From Flexilinea sp. (GTDB taxonomy: Bacteria > Chloroflexota > Anaerolineae > Anaerolineales > Anaerolineaceae), in the NCBI GenBank assembly GCA_017432685.1, contig JAFRIR010000087.1:1-42586 (forward strand): DNA of 42,586 bases. Direction: 5' to 3'. The notes beneath the pieces were generated by a model, which was not told the DNA's origin, did no database searches, and saw only the letters and a list, made by a program, of their open reading frames with translations. How positions within the stretch are numbered: the first letter of the stretch is position 1; each line of letters opens with the position of its first letter. Shown here piece after piece: positions 14,916-22,462 of the stretch. The position numbers were made by a program, and so were the translations under genes.

Positions 14916-16712
14916 TCACTTTTTGCGCTTCTTCCGGTATTGTTCATATATTTTCTTCAGCTTCTCTTTCTCGCCTTGAAAAATTTGCATATCATTAATA
15001 TCTATGACATTTGGGTCTTTGATTCGCTCTGACGAAGCATACCGATTTGAATGATTAATAGCCATCGTGCCCTTTTCTACGGCAACTCTGTCATTAACAG
15101 ATTGTTCTGTTTCGAAATCATTCCATGCATTTCGAAGTTCGTTGGGATCCATTAGACCATCTTCGTCCATATGTTGGTTTAAACTTTGATAAAGTTCGAC
15201 ATCCGTTGCGGCTTGATTTGTCAATTCATACGACTTTTTCGGGTCCAGGTTCTTTCCGCCGGCTTCCTCCCACTTCTTTCCGACGTCCATTTTAATGGAA
15301 GCAATTCGTTTGTTTATTCCTTTGATTATATCTTTCAGCCTCGTTTTGTCATTGAGCGTCTTTTTGAACCAATTCTCATCTTCAGGGTCAATACCGAAAC
15401 CTTTCGTATTTCCGGCATAACTGATTCCGGCATTAATGGCGTACAGCCTGTCCAGATCCTTTTGGAGCTGCTTATCTTCTTCCGGCTCCTCTTTCTTTTT
15501 TCCACCGCCCATGGCGATTTCATCAAACCTTTTCAGTCTGGTTTCATCACGCTTGGCAACGGATCTTTTGGAAACATTGTCTAAACTGTTATATAGCGAC
15601 AAATAGGACGCATCGTCCCCGCCATTCAATTGACGCGCGTTTTGAATACTGTTGGCTTCCATAAGCATCTGATCTATGACGTCAGGTCCGTTTTTATTCA
15701 GCTTGTCCTTCGCATCCTGCGCCGTCTTCTGCCGGCCGCCTTTGGAATTGGACATGGAATTCATCAGACTTGTATAGATGTCGTAATCCATCCCCTCTTC
15801 ACTGTGCGCGGCATAATAATTCTTTTTTGACTTCAGCAATTTTTTCTTCTCATCGCCGTGGAAGTTTTCAAATTCAAGTTCAGTCCCATCCATCGAATCA
15901 CGGAAATTCACCAGGCTCTGTGCGGAATTCACCATTCGATTCTGGATGCCCGCAAAGGTTTTCATGTCAGCGTTCTGCTGCATATACTTATAAAAATCAT
16001 AGTCTCCTTCTTTCAGGAGGGGATTATGGGGATTGTCCGCCGTGCCTTCACGCATCATCGCGGCCTGGATGCGATAGAGGCGAGCCAGGTTATTTTCCCG
16101 GTCCATTAATTCATCCTCGTCCGCTTCCCTGGTGGAATACAGGGAACTCAGGCTCTCTTCCTCTTTCCATCTGTCCATTGCCTGCGCTTTTGCGGACTTT
16201 TTCTTACCGCTTTTTGCCTGCATCGGGCCCGCCGCGGAGGCGGCGGAGGCGTTCGAGAGCGGCGCAGTTGCAACGCTCTCTCCCCGGGCTGCCTGAAGAC
16301 CTTCCCGGTCGGCGCGAGCTTCGAGGGCGGAATCATTCACAAGCCCTTTGCCCTTCACCTCGCCCCTTGCCTGGGATGCGACGTGGGAGATCTCATGGCC
16401 CAGCAGCGCCTGTCCGCGTGTGCTGGAAAAGTCCAGCTTGCCCGGTGCGAAGGCGATGTTGCTGCCCTTTGCCACCGCTTCGGCTCCTGCCTCGCCCACC
16501 GCCCGGTTCTCATAGAGCTTCACGGCAGAGAGATCCATGCCGAAAGCGCCTTCCATCTTCTCGCGCATCACCACGGGCATATCGACTTGGTGGCCCAGTT
16601 CATTCACCATTGCGCTGTTGGGGAGGGAGGATTCTATCCCGCTGCTGACGGACGGCTCCGCGCCGTTCTTTTTGCCTGCCGATTTTTTCCTTTGTTCGTA
16701 AGTGAAGCTCAT
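14916..16712 (-). CDS. DUF4157 module protein with long unknown C-terminal tail
   Basis: 598 residues. Residues 1-172 are the shared module: MSFTYEQRKKSAGKK, a DUF4157 domain (PF13699) with the zinc motif LLGHEISHV (H106, E107, H110) and a possible third ligand E131 in SALEARAD, then PMQAKSGKKK. Residues 173-598 are charged, helical, and unlike any tail nearby. Some stretches suggest coiled coil (KQLQKDLDRLYAIN) and there is no membrane segment or signal peptide. The head is GC-rich (62% in 16381-16440, hand count) and the tail poorer (43% in 15061-15120). DUF4157 heads are known from proteins of contractile injection and polymorphic-toxin contexts; no injection machinery is seen here. A toxin/effector role is inference. 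Confidence 0.8.
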   Translation of the reverse strand: MSFTYEQRKKSAGKKNGAEPSVSSGIESSLPNSAMVNELGHQVDMPVVMREKMEGAFGMDLSAVKLYENRAVGEAGAEAVAKGSNIAFAPGKLDFSSTRGQALLGHEISHVASQARGEVKGKGLVNDSALEARADREGLQAARGESVATAPLSNASAASAAGPMQAKSGKKKSAKAQAMDRWKEEESLSSLYSTREADEDELMDRENNLARLYRIQAAMMREGTADNPHNPLLKEGDYDFYKYMQQNADMKTFAGIQNRMVNSAQSLVNFRDSMDGTELEFENFHGDEKKKLLKSKKNYYAAHSEEGMDYDIYTSLMNSMSNSKGGRQKTAQDAKDKLNKNGPDVIDQMLMEANSIQNARQLNGGDDASYLSLYNSLDNVSKRSVAKRDETRLKRFDEIAMGGGKKKEEPEEDKQLQKDLDRLYAINAGISYAGNTKGFGIDPEDENWFKKTLNDKTRLKDIIKGINKRIASIKMDVGKKWEEAGGKNLDPKKSYELTNQAATDVELYQSLNQHMDEDGLMDPNELRNAWNDFETEQSVNDRVAVEKGTMAINHSNRYASSERIKDPNVIDINDMQIFQGEKEKLKKIYEQYRKKRKK

Positions 16713-17087
16713 CGGTCAACACCTCATTATCATTCTTTAGGACACTGTTCAGAACCGGGACGGTTACAATCCGAAGGATGGAACTGTCACCTTCTGTGAA
16801 GCAACATGGGACTGTCCCACATGCCCCCGCTAAAACGGTTTAATACACTCATATTAACATAATGATACCAGTTAAGGAAGCAAATTCTGCCACCGTCAGG
16901 GATTTTTGGATTTGACAATCTGGAACACCCCAAGGACAACGGGGACAGGCGAAACTATCGCGTCGTATACAAAGAGCTAAGCTCCACCTTGCGACGCGTG
17001 CTTGCCGCGCGTAACCGATCCCGAATTATCCAGTCCCCGCCGGCGAACCTGTGAAAATTTATTATTATATTTATCCAGAACAGAACA
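16713..17087. other. Intergenic repeat cluster
   Basis: No gene seen. It contains an ACTGTTCAGAACC start (16744-16756), the palindrome GGGACTGTCCC (16808-16818) and the TTTGACAATCTGGAACA repeat (16895-16930), followed by GC-rich sequence with GCGACGCG-type palindromes to about 17040. This mix of three dispersed families is typical for the gaps between DUF4157 copies. Confidence 0.5.
16895..16930 (+). repeat. Dispersed repeat, TTTGACAATCTGGAACA family
   Basis: Reads CAGGGATTTTTGGA then TTTGACAATCTGGAACA, nearly identical to 22712-22747. Part of it recurs at 27102-27120 and, inverted, at 12883-12908. The function is unknown; no open frame or transposase is associated. Confidence 0.65.
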
Positions 17088-18509
17088 TTATGAAAACAAA
17101 TTATCTCCCGTTATGATATTCTGAACGATCCCGGAATATTTGTTTCTTGAGAGCCCGTTCGCTGAAATCAGCGTTATATGAATCGCTTTTGAAGTTTTTG
17201 ATTCTTTCTGAAAAGAAGATAATCTGCTCTGGAGCTTTTCGTATTCATCCCGGCTGATTTCGTAGATTCCATTACTGAACTTCATCTCACATAAGTTGAT
17301 CACACCGTCTTTCCGGTCGATCAATAAATCTATTTGTGCACCGGATCCGGATGATGTGCTTTTCCATGCGTATTCCATTGTTTCCACACCGCTGATGCCC
17401 AAAGCAAACTTTATTTGCGGAATATGGTTCAGGCAAACAATTTCGAATGCATTTCCCCGCCAGGCATTGTATGATGGAGAATTGAGATAACTCATCCAGG
17501 ATCCATACTCTTTTTTCTTTAAAAATTTCAGATTGAATAAGACAAACGGGTCGATCAGTTGATAGAAAGCCTCGTTTTTCGATTTCATAAAATTTGTATA
17601 TTTTCGAACAAAACCACATTGTTCAAGCTCAATCAGGTTGTTTGACAGGACAGATCCACTTTCAATTTTCAATAATTTTATGAGGGATTGGCGAGTCTTT
17701 CCCTCTTTTGTTTGAGCCAGCGCTTCGATAACTGCCATATGTTTTTCCGGCTTTTTGAAGAGAGAAGAAAACAGATTGTCATATTCGTTTTGAAGCGATC
17801 CATAATTCTTAAAACACAGTTCTTCAATATTTTGTGCAAGGCTCAGACGTCGATCCAGCAAATTCAAATAATAAGGAATACCGCCAAATGTCATATAGCA
17901 TTCGATGATTTGTCCTCTTGTCAAAACCATCCCATTGTTACGAAGAAGATCTTCGCATTCACTCACCGAAAAAGGCATCATATGAATCTGCCTGGTAAGA
18001 CGGTTGTGAAATCCCTTTCTGTTCTTCAGCAGATTGTCGATGATCCAGGAAGTGGCAGATCCGCAAACGATCAGCAGAAGGTCTTCCTTTGAAGATCCAA
18101 AACTGTTCCAGAAAAAATCCAGAGCGCTTTTGAAATCTGATCTTGCGGTATCCATCCAGGGAAGTTCATCCAGAAAGACAACCAACTTATTGTTCACCGG
18201 TTCGCGGTAGACATCAGCGGATGTAAGGATCTCTTTCAAGCGTGAAAAAGCTTCGAACCAATCCTTTGGCTGCTGCCTTTCTTTACTGCCGTATGCCATC
18301 AGGCTCTCATGGAATGCTTTCAGTTGACTTTTTGTCTTCTCTTCCGAAAGTCCGGTAGCATAAAAGGAGAATTGATTGTTGAAATATTCTTTCACCAGGT
18401 AGGTTTTACCAACTCTCCGTCTGCCATAAATCGCAATGAATTCGGGCCTTTCGGATTCAATACAAATCGAGAGAGCATCCATTTCCCTTTTTCGGCCGAT
18501 GATTTTCAT
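17088..18509 (-). CDS. ATPase_2 / DUF234 family protein (paralogue)
   Basis: 473 residues. Walker A GRRRVGKT at residues 29-36, Walker B KLVVFLDELPWMD about 107-119, sensor-like LLLIVCGSATSWI, and a C-terminal DUF234 nuclease-like domain (RGNAFEIVCLNHIPQIK, GAQIDLLIDRKDGVINLCEMKFS). It aligns with the 481-residue protein at 9904-11349 along its full length, but the sequences are clearly diverged. Start ATG 18509, with AGAGG upstream. Alone in its transcript; CGCCAA repeats just upstream may be operators. Confidence 0.88.
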   Translation of the reverse strand: MKIIGRKREMDALSICIESERPEFIAIYGRRRVGKTYLVKEYFNNQFSFYATGLSEEKTKSQLKAFHESLMAYGSKERQQPKDWFEAFSRLKEILTSADVYREPVNNKLVVFLDELPWMDTARSDFKSALDFFWNSFGSSKEDLLLIVCGSATSWIIDNLLKNRKGFHNRLTRQIHMMPFSVSECEDLLRNNGMVLTRGQIIECYMTFGGIPYYLNLLDRRLSLAQNIEELCFKNYGSLQNEYDNLFSSLFKKPEKHMAVIEALAQTKEGKTRQSLIKLLKIESGSVLSNNLIELEQCGFVRKYTNFMKSKNEAFYQLIDPFVLFNLKFLKKKEYGSWMSYLNSPSYNAWRGNAFEIVCLNHIPQIKFALGISGVETMEYAWKSTSSGSGAQIDLLIDRKDGVINLCEMKFSNGIYEISRDEYEKLQSRLSSFQKESKTSKAIHITLISANGLSRNKYSGIVQNIITGDNLFS

Positions 18510-18528
18510 GTAATCCTCTTATATTTCG

Positions 18529-18594
18529 CCAATTGTTATGCAAATTCTTATATTTTGGCGTTTTATAACTTTATTTATACCAATAATCCGCCAA
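18529..18594. promoter_or_regulatory. CGCCAA/TTGGCG repeats upstream of the ATPase gene
   Basis: CGCCAATTG (18528-18536), TTTTGGCG (about 18555-18562) and CGCCAATTTATA (about 18589-18600) lie in an AT-rich promoter region. Two facing copies and one direct copy look like operator sites for an unknown repressor, possibly the ATPase itself. Promoter boxes are not clear. Confidence 0.3.
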
Positions 18595-18666
18595 TTTATA
18601 TTATTGTATCATAAAAAAAATCGTAGATGCATCTATCCGATATTTTCAACAGAGTTCACGGAGTTG

Positions 18667-18690
18667 GCGCAGTGGCAGAGGAAATCCATG
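18667..18690 (-). pseudogene. Scrap of the GNAT gene beside a DUF4157 copy
   Basis: GCAGTGGCAGAGGAAATC matches 14060-14077 in the GNAT gene with one difference. It lies directly downstream of the 201-residue DUF4157 gene, at the position the intact GNAT gene holds relative to the 598-residue copy. Confidence 0.45.
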
Positions 18691-18723
18691 TCTCATACAG
18701 GATATTGCCATGCCTTTCCTGAT

Positions 18724-19329
18724 TTAGATATAAAAGCCTGTGTTAAGGGCATCCTCGCCCTCCATATTCAACAATCTATCCCATTTCCTTTGTTTCTTCG
18801 ACTTTTTATCTTTTTTCTTCTTTCCGCTTTTTGCCTGCATCGGGCCTGCGGCGGATGCGGCAGACGCGTTTGAGAGCGGTGCGGACGCGACGCTCTCCCC
18901 GTGGGCTGCTTTCAGCCCTTCCAGGTCGGCACGGGCTTCGAGTGCGGAATCATTTACAAGCCCTTTGCCCTTCACCTCGCCCCTTGCCTGGGATGCCACG
19001 TGGGAGATCTCATGTCCCAGCAGCGCCTGCCCGCGTGTGCTGGAAAAATCCAGCTTGCCCGGTGCGAAGGCGATGTTGCTGCCCTTTGCCACCGCTTCGG
19101 CTCCTGCCTCGCCCACCGCCCGGTTCTCATAGAGCTTCACATCCGAGAGGTCCATGCCGAAGGCGCCTTCCATCTTCTCGCGCATCACCACGGGCATATC
19201 GACTTGGTGACCGAGTTCATTCAACATTGCACTGTTGGGAAGGGCGGATTCCATCCCGCTGCTGACGGACGGCTCCGCGCCCGTCTTTTTGCTTCCAGAT
19301 TTTTTCTTTTGATCGAAAGTGTAACTCAT
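18724..19329 (-). CDS. DUF4157 module protein with very short tail
   Basis: 201 residues. The shared module (1-172) is intact: HEISH at 106-110, SALEARAD, and the PMQAKSGKKK hinge. Only about 30 lysine-rich and then mixed residues follow (KDKKSKKQRKWDRLLNMEG...). Over 60 sampled bases (18998-19057) it matches the 598-residue copy at 57 positions. Start ATG 19329 has an excellent AAGGAGG site. The tail may be a truncated remnant after loss of a longer C-terminal domain and the following GNAT gene. Confidence 0.8.
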   Translation of the reverse strand: MSYTFDQKKKSGSKKTGAEPSVSSGMESALPNSAMLNELGHQVDMPVVMREKMEGAFGMDLSDVKLYENRAVGEAGAEAVAKGSNIAFAPGKLDFSSTRGQALLGHEISHVASQARGEVKGKGLVNDSALEARADLEGLKAAHGESVASAPLSNASAASAAGPMQAKSGKKKKDKKSKKQRKWDRLLNMEGEDALNTGFYI

Positions 19330-19459
19330 CGGTCATTACCTCCTTATCATTTTCGGGGAGAACTCTCCTGTGCCATCATTTCCGATGTTGTGCAGCTCTC
19401 ATGCTCCCACTGATACGATTTTAGCTGTTTCATGGTCGTACATCTGCAAATCACCTTCC

Positions 19460-19780
19460 TCAGACCCAGGAATCGAGTTCTTTATCGATATCCATTCCGC
19501 CATATAATACGCGGATTACATTAACTTGAGCTTTTGAATGATCTACCAAATAATAGATAATGTGATTTCCCGTTACAAGAAACCGTATTTCTTCTCCATT
19601 GCTCCCCGTTTTATAGATTTGATGCCTTTCGGGCATTTCATTTAGAGAAAGAATTGCTTCCGAGATGCGATTAAACACGGTTGCTGCATTCATGGGCGCA
19701 TACAATGTTTGTGCGATATATTCATAAATATCCCGAATATCACGATCGGGTTTTTCAGATAAATGCACAAAGTAAGTCAT
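19460..19780 (-). CDS. RelE/ParE-type toxin
   Basis: 106 residues with the RelE/ParE fold signature: MTYFVHLSEKPDRDIRDIYEYIAQTLYAP at the start, an ILSLNEMPERH stretch, and the basic/aromatic end REIRFLVTGNHIIYYLVD-like run followed by VNVIRVLYGGMD. Toxins of this family either cleave mRNA on the ribosome (RelE) or poison gyrase (ParE). The sequence favours ParE by its closing IIYYLVD...VIRVLYGG form. It overlaps the antitoxin gene by four bases (ATGA), as expected for a co-translated pair. Confidence 0.88.
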   Translation of the reverse strand: MTYFVHLSEKPDRDIRDIYEYIAQTLYAPMNAATVFNRISEAILSLNEMPERHQIYKTGSNGEEIRFLVTGNHIIYYLVDHSKAQVNVIRVLYGGMDIDKELDSWV

Positions 19781-20088
19781 AGATGGTAATCTCTGCGCAT
19801 CTGCTTAAAAGCATCTGCAGCGGGAATTGTTTTCCTTGCCCGAATCTCTTCAAGGCCTTTTTCCAATTCCTGATCTATCTGTTCCCCTGTGAGTGAACGC
19901 ATACTGATCGGAACCTTATCGTTCGGAATTGTAACCTCAAAAGGAAGCCCTTGATGAAGAATGATCTGTTTATAAAACATGTTGATTGCTCCGGATGCGG
20001 GAATACCCAGGATATCCAATATGGCCTCTGCCTGTTCTTTCACGTCAGGTTCGATTCTTGCATATAAATTGGCTGTTTTCGCGGACAT
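19777..20088 (-). CDS. RelB/DinJ-family antitoxin
   Basis: 103 residues from ATG 20088, chosen for its AGGAGGTGCT ribosome site. The N-terminus (SAKTANLYARIEPDVKEQAEAILDILGIPASGAINMFYKQIILHQGLPFEV) is the RelB/DinJ ribbon-helix-helix dimer that binds DNA. The C-terminal half should wrap the toxin. The palindrome ACTATTATAGT overlaps the promoter -10, consistent with autorepression. Confidence 0.9.
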   Translation of the reverse strand: MSAKTANLYARIEPDVKEQAEAILDILGIPASGAINMFYKQIILHQGLPFEVTIPNDKVPISMRSLTGEQIDQELEKGLEEIRARKTIPAADAFKQMRRDYHL

Positions 20089-20114
20089 AGCACCTCCTGA
20101 TAATCTATACAACT

Positions 20115-20143
20115 ATTATAGTACAATGTCCGCACAAATGCAA
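20115..20143 (-). promoter_or_regulatory. Promoter/operator of the RelB-ParE pair
   Basis: Minus strand TTGCAT (20138-20143), 17 bases, TATAAT (20115-20120). The -10 is part of the palindrome ACTATtATAGT (20113-20123), a likely antitoxin operator. Confidence 0.65.
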
Positions 20144-20202
20144 ATCTGATCCTCGAAAAATTTCTTCTTCAAGTTCTTTCTCCGTTGCCCTTCATGCGTC
20201 CG

Positions 20203-20219
20203 CCGGGGACTGCCCCCGG
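20203..20219. repeat. REP-like palindrome
   Basis: CCGGGG-ACTG-CCCCCGG is a short GC-rich palindrome between the two toxin-antitoxin pairs, related to the GGGACTGTCCC family. Confidence 0.45.
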
Positions 20220-20259
20220 ATGTACACAGCAGATCTATCGTTGTGAATGATCGTCATGA

Positions 20260-20541
20260 TTAAATTCCAAACAATTTGCTATGACCGCCTGTACGCATCA
20301 GGATCAGTTTTAATCCCTCAGCGTCCTTTGCGTAAATCAATAGCCAGTCCGGTTTTATATGGCATTCACGCGCACCTTCAAAATCTCCATGTAAAGCATG
20401 GTCATGATGCTTTTCTTCAAGGGGTTTATCTTCTGCAAGGCATTTTACAACTGTATTAAATGTTTGTTGGTCAAAGATTTGCTGTTTTTGTATAGCCTTG
20501 TAGTCCTTCTTAAATCTGTTTGTAGGCTCTAATTTACGCAT
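20260..20541 (-). CDS. YafQ-family toxin (mRNA interferase)
   Basis: 93 residues. RKLEPTNRFKKDYK at the start, then LPLEEKHHDHALHGDFEGARECHIKPDWLLIY-type core and a LMRTGGHSKLFG end match YafQ of the RelE superfamily, including the histidines (KHHDHALHG, and GGHSKLFG) used for ribosome-dependent mRNA cleavage. It overlaps the upstream antitoxin gene by eight bases. Confidence 0.9.
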   Translation of the reverse strand: MRKLEPTNRFKKDYKAIQKQQIFDQQTFNTVVKCLAEDKPLEEKHHDHALHGDFEGARECHIKPDWLLIYAKDAEGLKLILMRTGGHSKLFGI

Positions 20542-20755
20542 TCAGAGCTTCCACCATTTCTTCAACGGAATCGAATGATCCGAGAATATTTTCACCATGC
20601 AAGGCTGAGCGTACTGTTTTCAACGTTTCCCGATACGCATCTTCCTGTTGTTGATAGAGAAATAATAGAAACTCATCCGCAATATGTTTTCGTTCTTCAT
20701 CCAGATTTTCGTAAAGCATTTCTCCGGTCATTGTATTATTTATAGTTTCACGCAT
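20534..20755 (-). CDS. Antitoxin partner of the YafQ-like toxin
   Basis: 73 residues from ATG 20755, preceded by AAGGAGATAAAGCG. It starts MRETINNTMTGEMLYENLDEERKHIADEFLLFL and ends in an acidic tail (SFDSVEEMVEALNA). I do not recognise a standard DinJ or Phd domain, so the antitoxin call rests on size, acidity, order and the 8-base overlap with the toxin. Confidence 0.7.
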   Translation of the reverse strand: MRETINNTMTGEMLYENLDEERKHIADEFLLFLYQQQEDAYRETLKTVRSALHGENILGSFDSVEEMVEALNA

Positions 20756-20789
20756 CGCTTTATCTCCTTGAATGATTTGTCTTGAAATC

Positions 20790-20818
20790 ATTTTATCACA
20801 TGGAACGTAGTTTGAGAA
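20790..20818 (-). promoter_or_regulatory. Likely promoter of the YafQ pair
   Basis: Minus strand TTCTCA (20813-20818), 17 bases, TAAAAT (20790-20795), about 35 bases before the antitoxin start. Confidence 0.45.
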
Positions 20819-20867
20819 TTGTGCAGCTTATCTGTCATCACATCATCATCATTCAAAAGATACATCC

Positions 20868-20880
20868 GGGGACTGTTCCC
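20868..20880. repeat. REP-like palindrome at a DUF4157 breakpoint
   Basis: GGGGACTGTTCCC lies within 16 bases of the point (20896) where the broken DUF4157 copy at 20893-21246 loses homology. Confidence 0.45.
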
Positions 20881-20892
20881 AATCCCAATTGC

Positions 20893-21246
20893 TTAGGAGA
20901 TCTCATGACCCAGCAGCGCCTGGCCCCGTGTACTGGAAAAGTCCAGCTTGCCCGGCGCAAAGGCAATATTGCTGCCCTTTGCCACGGCTTCGGCTCCGGC
21001 CTCGCCCACCGCCCGGTTCTCATAGAGCTTTACCCCGGAGAGGTCCATGCCGAAGGAATTTTCCATCTTCTCGCGCATCACCACGGACATATCCACCCGG
21101 TGGCCAAGGTCTGCTGATGAGGGATTCTCCATCTCCGACAGCAATACGCTGTTGGGGATGGAGAATTCCATCCGGCTGCTGACGGACGGCTCCCCGCCCG
21201 CCTTCTTACTTACCTGTTTTTTTCATTGTTCGTAGCTATAACTCAT
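20893..21246 (-). pseudogene. Broken DUF4157 module
   Basis: Starts at ATG 21246 like the intact copies (MSYSYEQ), but codon 8 is TGA where others have a K/R codon. The frame then continues through KKAGGEPSVSSRMEFSIPNSV, a local insertion (LLSEMENPSSADLG), VVMREKMENSFGMDLSGVKLYENRAVG and LLGHEIS. Homology ends exactly inside the zinc motif (HEIS, then TAA 20893-20895), losing the second histidine. Two independent lesions make it non-functional. Confidence 0.88.
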
Positions 21247-21326
21247 CGCTCAAAACCTCAATATCATTTCCAGCCTCGATCACTACCCCCAATCTTATTC
21301 CTTATTTCTTCATTCGGCATCGCCCA

Positions 21327-22163
21327 TCAATCATATACCGAGATTTCGTCTTCGTCATATTTCGGCTTTTCTTTCAATGCTTTTTTATAATAATTCCGTA
21401 TCCATTCTTCATCCGTTAACTGTTTCTTGGGCTTGTGGAATATTTTTTTGAACCAGTTCTTTATCTGCTCTCCCCATGTTGGTTCATCTTCTTCATAATG
21501 AATCAATTCGATATTTGGTTGAAGCATACCTCTAAACTCATTTTGAAGCTTCTCCTTTTCCATTGCATCATCGAATGCTTGATCCTCATCCTTATCGGAA
21601 TAGTAGGCATTTGCGCTTTCCATATCTGCTTTTTCTCTCTCACGCAGTTTCTTCTTACCGCTTTTTGCCTGCATCGGGCCTGCCGCGGATGCGGCGGAGG
21701 CGGTCGACAGCGGCGCGGAGGCGACGCCCTCTCCCCGGGCAGCCTTCATGCCTTCCCGGTCGGCACGAGCCTCCAGGGCGGAATCGTTCACGAGCCCTTT
21801 TCCCTTCACCTCACCCCTTGCCTGGGAGGCGACGTGGGAGATCTCATGTCCCAGCAGCGCCTGTCCACGGGTGCTGGAAAAGTCCAGCTTGCCCGGCGCG
21901 AAGGCGATGTTGCTGCCTTTGGTGACTGCTTCGGCTCCTGCCTCGCCCACCGCCCGGTTCTCATAAAGCTTCACGGCAGAGAGGTCCATGCCGAAGGCGC
22001 CTTCCATCTTCTCGCGCATCACCACGGGCATATCGACCCGGTGACCGAGTTCATTCACCATTGCGCTGTTGGGGAAGGAGGATTCCATCCCGCCCACGAC
22101 GGACGGCTCCGCGCCCGCCTTTTTGCTTCCCTGTTTTTTCTTTTGTTCGTATGTGTAGCTCAT
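21327..22163 (-). CDS. DUF4157 module protein with medium tail
   Basis: 278 residues. The intact shared module (HEISH 106-110, SALEARADREG, PMQAKSGKKK) is followed by a ~105-residue tail unlike the other tails: acidic (YYSDKDEDQAFDDAMEKEK), then an amphipathic basic/aromatic stretch WGEQIKNWFKKIFHKPKK, then an acidic end. Start ATG 22163 with AAGGAG. DNA identity to the 598-residue copy is 57/60 over 21832-21891. No signal peptide. Toxin/effector role is inferred only from the head-tail pattern. Confidence 0.8.
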   Translation of the reverse strand: MSYTYEQKKKQGSKKAGAEPSVVGGMESSFPNSAMVNELGHRVDMPVVMREKMEGAFGMDLSAVKLYENRAVGEAGAEAVTKGSNIAFAPGKLDFSSTRGQALLGHEISHVASQARGEVKGKGLVNDSALEARADREGMKAARGEGVASAPLSTASAASAAGPMQAKSGKKKLREREKADMESANAYYSDKDEDQAFDDAMEKEKLQNEFRGMLQPNIELIHYEEDEPTWGEQIKNWFKKIFHKPKKQLTDEEWIRNYYKKALKEKPKYDEDEISVYD

Positions 22164-22261
22164 CTGTTATCTCCTTTTTATGGATTGGTAGAGTTTTCGC
22201 TATTTAAACTTCTCAATAAATTCCAAAGGGGTGTAAATTGATATAGTATCTAACAGAACTT

Positions 22262-22462
22262 TCATAAATTCAATCTTTCTGTTCGAACTTCATCAATGTC
22301 CAGCCATTTTCCCGCAATGCCTTTTAGACTTTTAAATTCCAAATCGTCGGCTTCTTTTTCAGAAATAGGAGTTATTGTTACTTTAAAAAAACTGTCAGCA
22401 AGACTTTCTGTATCAAAGAGTTCTTTCAATTGTTCCTTATTCGCCGTTGTTGTAATTGTCAT
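22262..22462 (-). CDS. Small acidic protein of unknown function
   Basis: 66 residues from ATG 22462 with GGAAG upstream. Sequence begins MTITTTANKEQLKELFDTES and ends DEVRTERLNL; acidic, helical, no membrane segment. It lies 98 bases upstream of the 278-residue DUF4157 gene on the same strand, so it could be an immunity or antitoxin-like partner, but no family is recognised. Confidence 0.5.
   Translation of the reverse strand: MTITTTANKEQLKELFDTESLADSFFKVTITPISEKEADDLEFKSLKGIAGKWLDIDEVRTERLNL

Noticed and set aside
13832-14998. 388-residue open frame on the plus strand
   Set aside because: Antisense to the GNAT gene in high-GC DNA; no recognisable motifs, while the minus-strand protein has a good start and acetyl-CoA motif.
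16940-17040. tRNA or small RNA in the GC-rich stretch after the repeat
   Set aside because: Some short palindromes are present, but no cloverleaf or terminator could be drawn.
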